DNA from: Alphaproteobacteria bacterium
GTDB taxonomy: Bacteria > Pseudomonadota > Alphaproteobacteria > Micavibrionales > Micavibrionaceae
Reading direction: 5' to 3'
DNA: 64,000 bases
Assembly (NCBI GenBank): GCA_021775965.1
Contig: JAJFGV010000043.1
Span: 1 to 64,000, forward strand
Each line of letters begins with the position of its first letter. Positions within the stretch are counted from its first letter, which is position 1. The notes under the pieces are model-generated. The model was not told the DNA's origin and did no database searches. It worked only from the letters and a program-made list of their open reading frames with translations. The position numbers and the translations under genes are program-made. Shown here one piece after another: positions 52,901 through 63,727 of the stretch.

Positions 52901-54720
52901 CGTTTAATCATATGCATATTTTCTGTGATCCCGATCCCGACACAGCCGAAAGCTTTAAAGAAAGAAAACGCCTGTTCGATAAAATAAAAGGATGGGGCGA
53001 TTACGATGAAAAGAAACTCTCCAAAGGCGGCCGCATTTATTCCCGCAGCGACAAAACCCTGACACTGACGCCGGAAATCCGCAAACGCTTTGACATCGAC
53101 AAAGAAAAAGTCACACCCAATGAATTGATGCGCGCCATGCTCCTATCGCGCACCGACCTTCTCTGGTTTGGCGGCATTGGCACCTATATCAAAGCCACCA
53201 GCGAAACCCACGCTGATGTCGGCGACAAAGCCACCGATGCGCTGCGCATCAACGGCTCCGAGCTCCGCGCCAAAGTCATCGGCGAGGGTGCCAATCTCGG
53301 TGTGACTCAATTGGGCCGCATCGAGTTTGCCGAAAATGGCGGCCTGATCAACACCGACTTCCTCGATAACTCCGCCGGTGTCGATTCCTCTGACCACGAA
53401 GTGAACATCAAAATTTTAATGTCCGATGTCATGGGTGCCCCATCAAGCAAAATGACCGTTGCAGCGCGCAATACATTGCTGGAAAAAATGACTGATGAAA
53501 TCGCAGAACATGTCTTGCGCAACAATTACCAGCAAGCACAAGCCATTTCCCTGGCAGAGCTCCAGGCCCGTGAAAACCTCCAGATACAGGAAGAATACAT
53601 CCAGGAGATGGAGCGCAAACAGGGCCTCAGCCGGAAGATTGAAGGCCTGCCCGATACTGAAACAATTCAAAAGCGCCTGCGCAACGGCAAGGGCATGACG
53701 CGTCCCGAGCTTTGCGTTCTGCTCTCTTACGCCAAAATTAATTTCACGCAGGATCTGCTCGACAGTGACATCCCTGATAATCCTGACATGCAGAGCTGGC
53801 TGATGAATTATTTCCCTGAGCCTTTGCGCGTTAAATACAAAAAAGAAATTCAAAGCCACCGTCTGAAACGCGAAATCATTGCCACCGTCATGGCAAACTC
53901 GCTTGTCAATCGTATGGGTCCGACCTTCCTGAAATCCACCCGCGATAAAACCGGCGCCTCTCCCGCCGATATCGCCCGCGCCTATATCATCGTCCGCGAG
54001 GCCTTTGGTCTACGCACGCTGTGGGACGAGATTGAAGCACTCGACAATGAAGTCCCCGCAGAAGTTCAGATGAAAGCCATGCGAGATGTTTCAAATCTGG
54101 CCGAACACGCCATCAACTGGTTCCTGACGCGACTTGGGCGTAATCTGGATATTTCTCAGGACATTAAAGACTATAGCAAGGGCATCGATGCCCTTCGCCA
54201 AAACCTCAATGCGCTGGCCACCCACGATCTTAAACAATCAATCGAACAAAGGCAGCAAGCACAATTGCGTGATGGGCTGCCAAAAACCCTCGCCAAAAAA
54301 ATTGCATTACTTCCGGCACTGTCATCGGCCTGCGACATTATCCGCATTGCGCTTGAACAAAAAACCGATGTCATCAACACCGCTCGTGCCTATTTCGAAT
54401 TGGGCGAAAAATTCCATCTGTCATGGCTGCGTCAACAAGCGCGCTTCCTGCCAGCCGATGATCATTGGAGCACTGAGGCAACCGCGGGTCTTGTCGATCA
54501 ACTCTATGGCTGTCAGGCCGGTCTCACCGTTCGCATTTTAAAAGATGCCAATGGCAAAAATGGTAAAGACAGCTCTCCGGTCGAAAAATGGATGAAGAAA
54601 CATGAACATCAGGCAAAGCAGCTTGACCCGCTCTTTGCCGAGCTACGCCGCGCCGGGACAATTGATCTGGCGATGCTGATTATTGCCGAGCAGCGGCTTC
54701 GTAATCTTTATGGTGGTTAA
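49924..54720 (+). CDS. gdhB: NAD-specific glutamate dehydrogenase (large class)
   Basis: A 1,598-residue enzyme of the 180-kDa NAD-GDH class that oxidatively deaminates glutamate to 2-oxoglutarate. The N-terminal half carries ACT-like regulatory regions. The catalytic core begins near residue 780 and shows RGGLRWSDRHEDFRTE and VPMGAKGGFVVK (about 835, containing the catalytic lysines) and the dinucleotide-binding GIGDMGGDVFGNGML. Length is normal for alphaproteobacteria. It stands alone between element B and a palindromic repeat. Confidence 0.95.
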   Translation: MSDLVNKALKQLPAKATADQKKFLKTISADIPDEDMDLFEPALFAKMALTHYELAKKKGQGKPKLKIYCPAIKGQTKRKTIIDLVSDDLAFLIDSIAAEINKHDLLIHLLVHPLVYVQYDKSGRLKDISEKPQDNYKTQSHIHVQIHETLSQEELSALEAGLYTAIDDVFTANQDWREMLEQLKLSQEQLAASKTKRPPKEIEKYCAFLDYLYNNNFTLLAYREYEFVTRGGTLKSKTVKDSSLGLLHDEVRPAYISESEEGLPRNLQELRRDLAPVSISKTNRLSTVHRRVPMDAIAVKTYKPDGSIKGEKLFLGLFTSVTYSRSVSDVPYLRQKVEDTIHASGFIQGSHDRKALRHILEKYPRDELFQIEVGELLKIAQNILRLQERQRIALFMRRDPFGRYISCLVYVPRDRFGTKLRKSIVAILEQELNGTCSDFYTTMDDSVYARVMCIVNVDQKNPPKYSPGHIEKMLQETGQTWPEMLSDALVQTLDDEDTITRLTLKYDESFPVAYTSRFLAKHAVFDIDKIEKTLETGRVILHLYRPDEAAENQLRMKVYHPGSPLTLSDVMPIMEDMGLRAISELPFEIKPGREDQSVWIHDFLLEMPEDHGSVVIEDVKENFETAFTKIWYNEMESDGLNRLVLGASASWQEVTILRAYVRYLRQIRYPFSRPYIERALTEYPDISRLIVDLFKALHDPANGNKGEKLAETCEKKINKALEDVGLLDQDRILRNMVAMIKATMRTNFFQTGKDGEPKPCLALKLKSSEVPDLPEPKPFVEVFVYSTRVEAIHLRGDMIARGGLRWSDRHEDFRTEVLGLMKAQMVKNAVIVPMGAKGGFVVKSDIKDRDEFFKEGVECYKTFIRGLLDITDNRKGNKIVPPKKVVRRDGNDPYLVVAADKGTATFSDIANGLSQDYGFWLDDAFASGGSAGYDHKKMGITAKGGWESVKLHFRQLNHNTQTQPFDVVGIGDMGGDVFGNGMLLSKEIRLIGAFNHMHIFCDPDPDTAESFKERKRLFDKIKGWGDYDEKKLSKGGRIYSRSDKTLTLTPEIRKRFDIDKEKVTPNELMRAMLLSRTDLLWFGGIGTYIKATSETHADVGDKATDALRINGSELRAKVIGEGANLGVTQLGRIEFAENGGLINTDFLDNSAGVDSSDHEVNIKILMSDVMGAPSSKMTVAARNTLLEKMTDEIAEHVLRNNYQQAQAISLAELQARENLQIQEEYIQEMERKQGLSRKIEGLPDTETIQKRLRNGKGMTRPELCVLLSYAKINFTQDLLDSDIPDNPDMQSWLMNYFPEPLRVKYKKEIQSHRLKREIIATVMANSLVNRMGPTFLKSTRDKTGASPADIARAYIIVREAFGLRTLWDEIEALDNEVPAEVQMKAMRDVSNLAEHAINWFLTRLGRNLDISQDIKDYSKGIDALRQNLNALATHDLKQSIEQRQQAQLRDGLPKTLAKKIALLPALSSACDIIRIALEQKTDVINTARAYFELGEKFHLSWLRQQARFLPADDHWSTEATAGLVDQLYGCQAGLTVRILKDANGKNGKDSSPVEKWMKKHEHQAKQLDPLFAELRRAGTIDLAMLIIAEQRLRNLYGG

Positions 54721-54748
54721 ACGACAATCAATCACCACCTACCTACCG

Positions 54749-54872
54749 TCATCCCCGCGGCAAAGCGAAGCTTTGCTTAAACAGCGGGGATCCATATGTC
54801 AGCAGCAAAGCTGCTGTCTTTTCTGGATCCCGTTCGTGTTAATTCTGCTACGCAGAATACCAACGGGATGAC
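54749..54872. repeat. Compound palindromic repeat
   Basis: Opens with GTCATCCCCGC and closes with CAACGGGATGAC, with internal GCGGGGATCCA and CTGGATCCCGTT arms. Smaller hairpins lie inside (AAGCGAAGCTTTGCTT, AGCAGCAAAGCTGCT, ATTCTGCTACGCAGAAT). The outer words match the palindromes at 2799 and 3839. It lies between the convergent gdhB and ubiA genes and could terminate both. Confidence 0.75.
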
Positions 54873-54880
54873 GAATATGG

Positions 54881-55795
54881 TTAAACAAAGCAACACGCCG
54901 CCAGAACGATCAGCCCAAAATCACGGTTCGCTTTAAATATCTTCAAAGAGCTTTCGGGATTATCCGGCTCCCAGTTTTTCACCTGCCAATACAAATGCCC
55001 GGCCAGCGCCAGCACAAAAACCGGCCACAAAACACCGCCAGCGCCCATAAGAAAAGCCAGCGCCAGCAAAACCAAAGACGCGCCGTAAAACCCACTTACC
55101 CATTTTTTACTGCTCTCGCCAAATTTCAGCGCCGTTGATTTTATCCCGGCCACCAGATCATCTTCCTTGTCCTGATGCGCATAAATCGTATCGTAACCCA
55201 GCGTCCAGAAAATCCCTGCCCCGTACAAACAAAGCGCCGGCAAGCCAACAGCGCCACTCACCGCGCTCCAACCCATCAGCGCACCAAAATTAAATGTCAG
55301 CCCCAAAAACGCTTGCGGCCACCAGGTCAGCCGCTTCATCAACGGATAAGCGACAATCAACGGCACAACCATGAACCCCAGCAATACCGTTACAAAATTC
55401 ATCTGCAGCAAAATCGTCAGCCCCGTCAGCAACAGCCCTGCCAAAAAAACCATCGCCGCCATGGGTGAAACCGCACCCGATGCCAGAGGCCGCGCTTTTG
55501 TCCTCTCAACTTTTTGATCGATCTTGCGATCCCACAAATCATTGATCACGCACCCGGCCGCCCGCATTACCACCGCGCCAATACCAAACAGCGCCACATA
55601 ACCCCAGTCAGAGGCGTTCATCGCCATAATCCCACCAGAGGCCAGCGCAATCGCCCACAAGCCGGGGAGCAGCAAAAGCCATATCCCGACCGGTCGATCC
55701 AGCCGCGCCAGATAAGCAAAGACCCGCAGCTTTTCCGGGAAAACCTGCTCCACCCAGCCATCGCTCTTGATATCCGTATGTGCTTTCGTGTTCAC
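54881..55795 (-). CDS. ubiA: 4-hydroxybenzoate polyprenyltransferase
   Basis: A membrane prenyltransferase of ubiquinone synthesis. About 304 residues with eight or nine helices. The two Asp-rich motifs are NDLWDRKIDQKVERTKARPL (near residue 80) and YDTIYAHQDKEDDLVAGIKS (near 205), as in UbiA. The start is uncertain: GTG at 55795 is proposed; another frame runs to 55822 and would overlap the divergent rsmE start. Confidence 0.92.
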   Translation of the reverse strand: MNTKAHTDIKSDGWVEQVFPEKLRVFAYLARLDRPVGIWLLLLPGLWAIALASGGIMAMNASDWGYVALFGIGAVVMRAAGCVINDLWDRKIDQKVERTKARPLASGAVSPMAAMVFLAGLLLTGLTILLQMNFVTVLLGFMVVPLIVAYPLMKRLTWWPQAFLGLTFNFGALMGWSAVSGAVGLPALCLYGAGIFWTLGYDTIYAHQDKEDDLVAGIKSTALKFGESSKKWVSGFYGASLVLLALAFLMGAGGVLWPVFVLALAGHLYWQVKNWEPDNPESSLKIFKANRDFGLIVLAACCFV

Positions 55796-55802
55796 TAGGG
55801 TT

Positions 55803-56528
55803 ATGACTCTCACGCGTTTCACAAAATATCCTCGCCTTTATGTCGAGCAGGCCCTTAGCCAAAATGCAAGTCCTAAGCTCGAAACCCCGCAGATTCACTA
55901 CCTCAAAAACGTGCTACGGATGAAAGAGGGCAGCCTTGTACGATTTTTCAACGGCTCCGATGGTGAATGGATCGGCGCGGTTGTATCCCTTGGCAAAAAG
56001 GACGCCTACTTTAAACTCACCGAGCAAACCAAACCACAGCCTGAACCGAAAAACAAAGCCCACCTTATCTTTGCGCCGATTAAAAAACAGCGTATGGATT
56101 TTCTTGTCGAAAAAGCCGTCGAGCTGGGCGTTACTGATTTTCACCCGATCCTTACCCATCACAGCGAAGTGCGCAAAGTTAATGCGGAGCGAATCGCCGC
56201 CCAAATCACCGAGGCCGCCGAGCAATGTGAACGACTCGACATGCCGCAACTACACAAACTCGAGACTCTGGAAAAGCTACTCGCCGCATGGGACAGCAAA
56301 ACCAAGATCACGGCCTGTCTTGAATATTATGACGCACCACATATCTCGGAAATTACCTTTGATAACGACAAAGCCTTTATCATCGGCCCGGCCGGCGGCT
56401 TTGAAGATGCTGAAAAAGAGACGATCACAAGCTACGACTTCGTACAGCCCGCCGATCTTGGTGAAACCCTGCTGCGGGCTGAAACAGCCGCTCTAAAATG
56501 CCTCAGCTTTATTGACAGAAGATCATAA
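55803..56528 (+). CDS. rsmE: 16S rRNA (uracil-1498 N3) methyltransferase
   Basis: A SPOUT-class enzyme that methylates U1498 of 16S rRNA. 241 residues from the ATG at 55803: PRLYVEQALS, HYLKNVLRMKEGSLVRFFNG, and the C-terminal knot motifs FIIGPAGGFEDAEKETI and LGETLLRAETAAL. The family-typical GPEGG reads GPAGG here. Only 7 bases separate this start from the proposed ubiA start, so promoters must lie inside the opposing genes. Confidence 0.94.
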   Translation: MTLTRFTKYPRLYVEQALSQNASPKLETPQIHYLKNVLRMKEGSLVRFFNGSDGEWIGAVVSLGKKDAYFKLTEQTKPQPEPKNKAHLIFAPIKKQRMDFLVEKAVELGVTDFHPILTHHSEVRKVNAERIAAQITEAAEQCERLDMPQLHKLETLEKLLAAWDSKTKITACLEYYDAPHISEITFDNDKAFIIGPAGGFEDAEKETITSYDFVQPADLGETLLRAETAALKCLSFIDRRS

Positions 56529-56676
56529 TTTTCGTGTATTTTTTTGGGGTATAACACGCAAGCGCATGTATCTCACAACTTGCATTTTGTATACGGTATT
56601 TTTAAGTGTATCACCTTGAAGAAATCAGGCATATTATAGGACGTTGAAGGACTCAGGCGAGATCAAAGATTTACCA

Positions 56677-59122
<2,446 letters not shown>

Positions 59123-59162
59123 CACCCAAATTTGCTATTTTTCCTATAGATATGCTATTTAT

Positions 59163-59576
59163 ATGGGCATGAACGCGGTAAAAGCACTATATCTGCCTGA
59201 AATGGCCCTAGATTTTCATGAAAAAGCCCAAGAAGGGCGCATATACCAATGGCATGAAATCACAGGTGGAAAAGAGGCAGAAGAGGCAAAAATACTTGAA
59301 AATAGACCTCCTGACCAAAACAGAAGCCCTCTGGAAATCTTAACTACCCTGTTCAAACAACGCCGGATGGTTGACCTTATAGAAACAACCTTGGATATCA
59401 TTGCACAAGGCAATTTATCACCAGAAATGCAACACGACATGCTGGAACTTGCCGCAGAAGCCTTCAATTTCTACGATATCCCCAGCACTGACAGAAAACG
59501 CCTTTATTGGCCCTTAAAGGACCTCCTTGAAGATGAAGGCATAGAATTTGGTATCCCGGAACTCCGCTTCGCCTAG
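59163..59576 (+). CDS. Hypothetical protein in the cox operon
   Basis: 137 residues, soluble, no signal peptide, no Cys. The C-terminal half is helical and acidic (LEILTTLFKQRRMVDLIETTLDIIAQ). I recognise no family. It lies between coxA and ctaB, where alphaproteobacterial operons usually go straight to ctaB. No ribosome-binding site is clear; two TATGCTATTT-like repeats precede the start, and a second ATG (59169) is possible. Perhaps an accessory assembly factor; this is a guess from position only. Confidence 0.6.
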   Translation: MGMNAVKALYLPEMALDFHEKAQEGRIYQWHEITGGKEAEEAKILENRPPDQNRSPLEILTTLFKQRRMVDLIETTLDIIAQGNLSPEMQHDMLELAAEAFNFYDIPSTDRKRLYWPLKDLLEDEGIEFGIPELRFA

Positions 59577-59612
59577 CTTGCATCTGATGCGCTGGTAGCG
59601 TATTCAAAGTCT

Positions 59613-60509
59613 ATGACCACCACCCACGCACCCACCACACACACAAACACCGAAGCGACAGTTTCGGATTTCTTTTCCCTGCTTAAACCGCGCGTCATGA
59701 GCCTTGTGGTCTTTACCGGCTTTGCAGGCATGTGGGTCGCTCCGGATGCATCAACCCTCCACCCTTTCCTCGCCTGCGTTGCCATGCTGTGCCTGGCCGT
59801 TGGCGCGGGCGCGGCGGGCGCGATCAATATGTGGTATGACCGCGACATCGACGCCGTGATGAACCGCACAAAATCCCGCGCCATTCCAATGGGCCGCGTT
59901 GTCCCGGCCGAAGGGCTGGCGCTCGGCATTATTCTCTCAATCATCTCCGTTATGATTATGGGGACGGCACTGAACTGGCTGGCGGCAGGATTACTGGCCG
60001 TAGCGAATTTATTCTACGTGTTCGTCTATACCATATGGCTGAAGCGCTCGACACCGCAAAATATTGTCATTGGCGGTGCCGCCGGTGCCTTCCCGCCACT
60101 GATCGGCTGGGCAGCCGTCACCGGCGACATTTCACTCTACCCCATCATCCTTTTTGCCATCATCTTCTTCTGGACGCCGCCACATTTCTGGGCGCTGTCG
60201 CTTTTTGCCAATGAGGATTACAAACGCGCCAAGATCCCGATGCTCACCGTCACCGCCGGCGCGCGCAGCACCAAAATCCAGATGCTAATCTACACACTCG
60301 TCCTACTGCCCGTCACTTTGGCGCCATGGCTTATGGGCTATACCGGCACGCTTTACGGGTTCAGCGCCGCCCTGCTCAGCGGCTTTTTTGTCTTCACATC
60401 CATCCGTGTTCTAACCAGCGATAACCTCAAAAACGCGCGCCTCATGTTCGGTTATTCGGTTTTTTATCTCTTTGCTTTGTTTCTGGCCCTGATGATTGAT
60501 AAGATGTGA
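59613..60509 (+). CDS. ctaB: Protoheme IX farnesyltransferase
   Basis: Makes haem O from haem B, the first step of haem A synthesis for the oxidase. 298 residues, UbiA fold with about nine helices. The Asp motifs are NMWYDRDIDAVMNRT (near 72) and ALFANEDYKRAKIPML-like sequence (near 200). Its stop lies one base before the CoxF-like gene. Confidence 0.96.
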   Translation: MTTTHAPTTHTNTEATVSDFFSLLKPRVMSLVVFTGFAGMWVAPDASTLHPFLACVAMLCLAVGAGAAGAINMWYDRDIDAVMNRTKSRAIPMGRVVPAEGLALGIILSIISVMIMGTALNWLAAGLLAVANLFYVFVYTIWLKRSTPQNIVIGGAAGAFPPLIGWAAVTGDISLYPIILFAIIFFWTPPHFWALSLFANEDYKRAKIPMLTVTAGARSTKIQMLIYTLVLLPVTLAPWLMGYTGTLYGFSAALLSGFFVFTSIRVLTSDNLKNARLMFGYSVFYLFALFLALMIDKM

Positions 60510-60510
60510 T

Positions 60511-60639
60511 ATGCCCCATAGCGCCTTACATAAAAAGAAACTGAAGAAAAACCTAGCCGTTCTAGGCCTGATTTTTGGCTTCTGCGCCCTGGTCTGGGCG
60601 ATCACAATGATAAAAATAGCGCAGAACGGTCACTTATAA
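60511..60639 (+). CDS. CoxF-like small membrane protein
   Basis: A 42-residue protein reading MPHSALHKKKLKKNLAVLG, then one membrane helix (LIFGFCALVWAITMIKIA) and a short tail ending GHL. Its position between ctaB and ctaG, basic N-terminus and single helix match the CoxF protein of alphaproteobacterial oxidase operons. It starts one base after the ctaB stop and ends immediately before the next ATG. Confidence 0.75.
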   Translation: MPHSALHKKKLKKNLAVLGLIFGFCALVWAITMIKIAQNGHL

Positions 60640-61416
60640 ATGAGTGAATCATACCCCCGCCACCATCCGGACATTGTACTGATTACCGGCGCCACTGGTG
60701 ATTTCGGCAAAGCCTTTGCGCAGCGTTTTGCTGCTCTGGGTGCAAAGCTTATCCTGCATGGCCGCTCGCAGGAAAAACTGGATGCACTGGCAAAAACACT
60801 CGATGCCGATGTTCATACCATTCTATTCGACATTACTGATAAAGTGGCGATGAAAGCCGCACTCGATAATTTACCCGAAACATTCCAGAATATAGACCTG
60901 CTGATTAACAATGCTGGTGGTGCGCTGGGCGCTGACCCGGCTTATCAAGCCGACCCGGAAGACTGGGAAACCATGATTGATATTAACAATAAAGGTTTGG
61001 TTCTTATGACCCGGTTTGTTCTGGATGGCATGGTAAAGCGCAAACGCGGCCATATCATCAATATCGGCTCAACAGCCGGAAGCTATCCTTACCCCGGCGG
61101 TCATGTTTATTGCGCAACCAAGGCTTTCGTAAAGCAGTTCTCGTTAGCTTTGCGCGCTGATCTACAGGGCTCCAATATCCGCGTAACCAATGTTGAGCCG
61201 GGCATGGTCGAAACACAATTCTCCCTCAAACGCTTCAAGGGTGATGCCGAAAAAGCCAAAGGCGTTTATGCGAACACCACCCCACTAACGGCTAAAGACG
61301 TTGCTGAGAGTGTATTTTGGGCTGCAACCCTGCCTGCGCATTTCAACGTCAACCGGCTGGAAATTATGCCCACTGTTCAGTCTTTTGGAGCCTTGCCTGT
61401 TGAACGTTTTGATTGA
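60640..61416 (+). CDS. Short-chain dehydrogenase/reductase
   Basis: 258 residues, YdfG-like. Motifs: ITGATGDFGKAF (NAD(P) loop), LINNAGGALG, INIGSTAGSYP (catalytic Ser) and VYCATKAFVKQ (Tyr and Lys). These enzymes reduce 3-hydroxy acids such as serine or threonine derivatives. The gene starts directly after the small CoxF-like gene. Its place inside the oxidase cluster is unusual and does not indicate a role in oxidase assembly. Confidence 0.9.
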   Translation: MSESYPRHHPDIVLITGATGDFGKAFAQRFAALGAKLILHGRSQEKLDALAKTLDADVHTILFDITDKVAMKAALDNLPETFQNIDLLINNAGGALGADPAYQADPEDWETMIDINNKGLVLMTRFVLDGMVKRKRGHIINIGSTAGSYPYPGGHVYCATKAFVKQFSLALRADLQGSNIRVTNVEPGMVETQFSLKRFKGDAEKAKGVYANTTPLTAKDVAESVFWAATLPAHFNVNRLEIMPTVQSFGALPVERFD

Positions 61417-61472
61417 GATGGCAATTTGTTGTACCCTGAAGGGGTAAGGCCAATCTCGCTACGGAGTCCACC

Positions 61473-61841
61473 ATGAAAACCACGATATTTCCCTTTTTAA
61501 TGATGATCCTCATGCTTGGCTGGAGCGCCCCGGCCAGTGCGCAGGGACAGGTTCTTGAATGCGGCGAAGCCCTTGCGACAGAGCTAAACACAGACAACAC
61601 GGCCGATTATTGCAACTTCTATGATCGCAGGCTGGATTATGCGCAAAAACGTAAAGATCTACGCAATGACATAGATCAGCGCCGCAAAAATTATGAAGTC
61701 CCGCGAAACCAAGCCATCGAGACATATCGCCAGGACCTGGAGGATAAATATTATCCTAAATCTGGTGGCGAAGAAGGCCCTGTGGACATGATAAATATGA
61801 CCGCGAAAGATGACGATCTTCTTTCCGCCGATATGAAATAA
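61473..61841 (+). CDS. Exported hypothetical protein
   Basis: 122 residues with a signal peptide (TTIFPFLMMILMLGWSAPASAQ). The mature part is helical, highly charged and contains two Cys (LECGEAL, ADYCNFY). No known family is recognised. It lies between the SDR gene and ctaG and has an upstream GGAG ribosome-binding site. It could be a periplasmic helper of the oxidase, but only position suggests this. Confidence 0.7.
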   Translation: MKTTIFPFLMMILMLGWSAPASAQGQVLECGEALATELNTDNTADYCNFYDRRLDYAQKRKDLRNDIDQRRKNYEVPRNQAIETYRQDLEDKYYPKSGGEEGPVDMINMTAKDDDLLSADMK

Positions 61842-61853
61842 CTATTTTTTATC

Positions 61854-62465
61854 ATGCACAAACCTGATGATTCCGACCTGACCCGCAAAAACAGGAGGAC
61901 AGGTCTGTTTGTCCTGCTGGCTGTGATCGGCATGATCGGCGTGTCCTTCGCATCCGTGCCGCTCTATAGGCTCTTCTGTCAGGTCACAGGATTTAACGGC
62001 ACAACACAAGTCGCGCAAAACCTGCCAACAGAAATCCTCGAGCGCAAAGTCACCGTTCACTTCAACGCCGACACAAACCGCGCCCTGCCATGGGATTTCA
62101 AACCCGAACAACGCGAAATTGCCGTGAATATCGGCCAGCGTGCTTTGATTGCTTATGCCGCCCATAACAAAACCGCCAAACCCACCGCTGGCACCGCCAT
62201 CTATAACGTCACGCCACTCAAAGTTGGCAAATATTTCCACAAAATCCAGTGTTTTTGCTTTGATGAGCAGATTTTAGGCCCCGGACAAAAGGTCTCGATG
62301 CCGGTTATGTTTTATGTCGATCCAGCGATGGCTGAAGACCCCGGTATGGATGATGTTTCTGTAATTACGTTATCGTACACTTTTTTCCCGGCTGACTCTT
62401 CTGCGCTTGAACAAGCGCTCGAGGCCTTTTACAATGAAGATAGCGTTTCGCAGGCAACCCACTGA
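61854..62465 (+). CDS. ctaG: Cytochrome c oxidase copper chaperone (Cox11)
   Basis: Inserts copper into the CuB site of CoxA. 203 residues: short cytoplasmic N-terminus, one membrane helix (VLLAVIGMIGVSFASVPLYRLF) and a periplasmic domain with the copper motif IQCFCFDEQ (about 131-139) and MPVMFYVDP. All copper-binding Cys are present. It follows the small exported gene by 12 bases. Confidence 0.96.
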   Translation: MHKPDDSDLTRKNRRTGLFVLLAVIGMIGVSFASVPLYRLFCQVTGFNGTTQVAQNLPTEILERKVTVHFNADTNRALPWDFKPEQREIAVNIGQRALIAYAAHNKTAKPTAGTAIYNVTPLKVGKYFHKIQCFCFDEQILGPGQKVSMPVMFYVDPAMAEDPGMDDVSVITLSYTFFPADSSALEQALEAFYNEDSVSQATH

Positions 62466-62503
62466 TTACCCCATTCACGTCACCCCAGTACAGGACATAA
62501 AAA

Positions 62504-63358
62504 ATGGCCGGAAATATTGAATACACCACGACAGGCAAACCGCACCCCTATCATCTGGTGCGCCCCAGCATCTGGCCCCTGATTGGCGCGCTGGCGGCGG
62601 GTATTCTGGGCATGGGCGCTGTCATGTATATGCATGACGTGAAAGTTGCGGGCATACCGGTCGGCCTGAAAGGGGTCATCATCGGTCTTATCTCCGTTGC
62701 ACTGGTCATGTTTTTTTGGTGGAAAGATGTCATTTTTGAATCCGTTGTTGAAAAAGCGCACACCTCCGAGGCCCAAACCGGGCTGCGTTACGGCATGGCG
62801 CTGTTTATCTCTTCGGAGGTCATGTTTTTTGTCGCCTTCTTCTGGGCGTTTTTCAATGCCGCGCTTTTTCCGGTTGAGGCCATCGGTTTTGTCTGGCCAC
62901 CGGAAAACATCGAAATTATTGAACCCTTTACCCTACCCTTCCTGATGACCATGATCCTGCTGCTTTCGGGTTGCACCGTGACATGGGCGCATCACGCGAT
63001 CCTTGACGGCAAAAACGACGAAGCCAAACAGGCGCTCGGCATCACCGTTCTACTTGGCGTTATCTTCCTTGGCTTTCAAATCTTTGAATACGCGCATGCC
63101 GCTTTTGGTTTCACTGACGGCATATACCCCTCGACCTTCTTCATGGCCACCGGCTTTCACGGCTTCCATGTTTTTGTCGGTACGATCTTCCTGTTTGTGT
63201 GCTGGCGCCGCGCGCATAAGGGGCACTTCACGCCGGATCGACATTTCGGTTTCGAAGCCGCCGCCTGGTACTGGCATTTTGTTGATGTCGTCTGGTTGTT
63301 CCTGTTCATCACCATTTACTGGTGGGGCAACACAGCCGGTGTCGACTTAAGACCGTAA
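62504..63358 (+). CDS. coxC: Cytochrome c oxidase subunit III
   Basis: A structural subunit that stabilises the oxidase and proton uptake. 284 residues, seven helices, with KPHPYHLVRPSIWPL at the start, GLRYGMALFISSEVMFFVAFFWAFF, FHGFHVFVGTIFLF and AAWYWHFVDVVWLFLFITIYWWG at the end, as in the family. It lies 38 bases after ctaG. Confidence 0.97.
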   Translation: MAGNIEYTTTGKPHPYHLVRPSIWPLIGALAAGILGMGAVMYMHDVKVAGIPVGLKGVIIGLISVALVMFFWWKDVIFESVVEKAHTSEAQTGLRYGMALFISSEVMFFVAFFWAFFNAALFPVEAIGFVWPPENIEIIEPFTLPFLMTMILLLSGCTVTWAHHAILDGKNDEAKQALGITVLLGVIFLGFQIFEYAHAAFGFTDGIYPSTFFMATGFHGFHVFVGTIFLFVCWRRAHKGHFTPDRHFGFEAAAWYWHFVDVVWLFLFITIYWWGNTAGVDLRP

Positions 63359-63364
63359 GTAAAA

Positions 63365-63727
63365 ATGACCCCAGATTTTGAAATGTTAAAGCTTGGGCTG
63401 GCCTGTAAATGCCCAAGCTGCAAAGCGGGCAATTTGTTCAAACCCGGACTGCTGACACTCACCCTCAAAGACAAATGCGAAAGCTGCGGCCTTGATCTCG
63501 CCAAAAACGACAGCGCCGACGGCCCTGCCGTGTTCCTGATTTTCATTCTCGGATTTGCGCTAGTGCCACTGGCCCTGCTGGTTGAATTCACCCTGCACCC
63601 ACCGTTATGGCTGCACGCTATCATATGGAGCGTGGTGGCGCTTGGCATTACACTCGGCACATTAAAGCCACTGAAATCCTATATCATCGCCCTGCAATTC
63701 AAACACAGACCGGAGGATTGGGAATGA
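63365..63727 (+). CDS. DUF983 family membrane protein
   Basis: 120 residues: an N-terminal zinc-ribbon (CKCPSCKAGNLF and KCESCGLDL) followed by two membrane helices (FLIFILGFALVPLALLVEF, IIWSVVALGITLGTL). DUF983 proteins occur regularly between coxC and surf1 in alphaproteobacteria; their function is not established. The stop overlaps the surf1 ATG by four bases. Confidence 0.9.
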   Translation: MTPDFEMLKLGLACKCPSCKAGNLFKPGLLTLTLKDKCESCGLDLAKNDSADGPAVFLIFILGFALVPLALLVEFTLHPPLWLHAIIWSVVALGITLGTLKPLKSYIIALQFKHRPEDWE

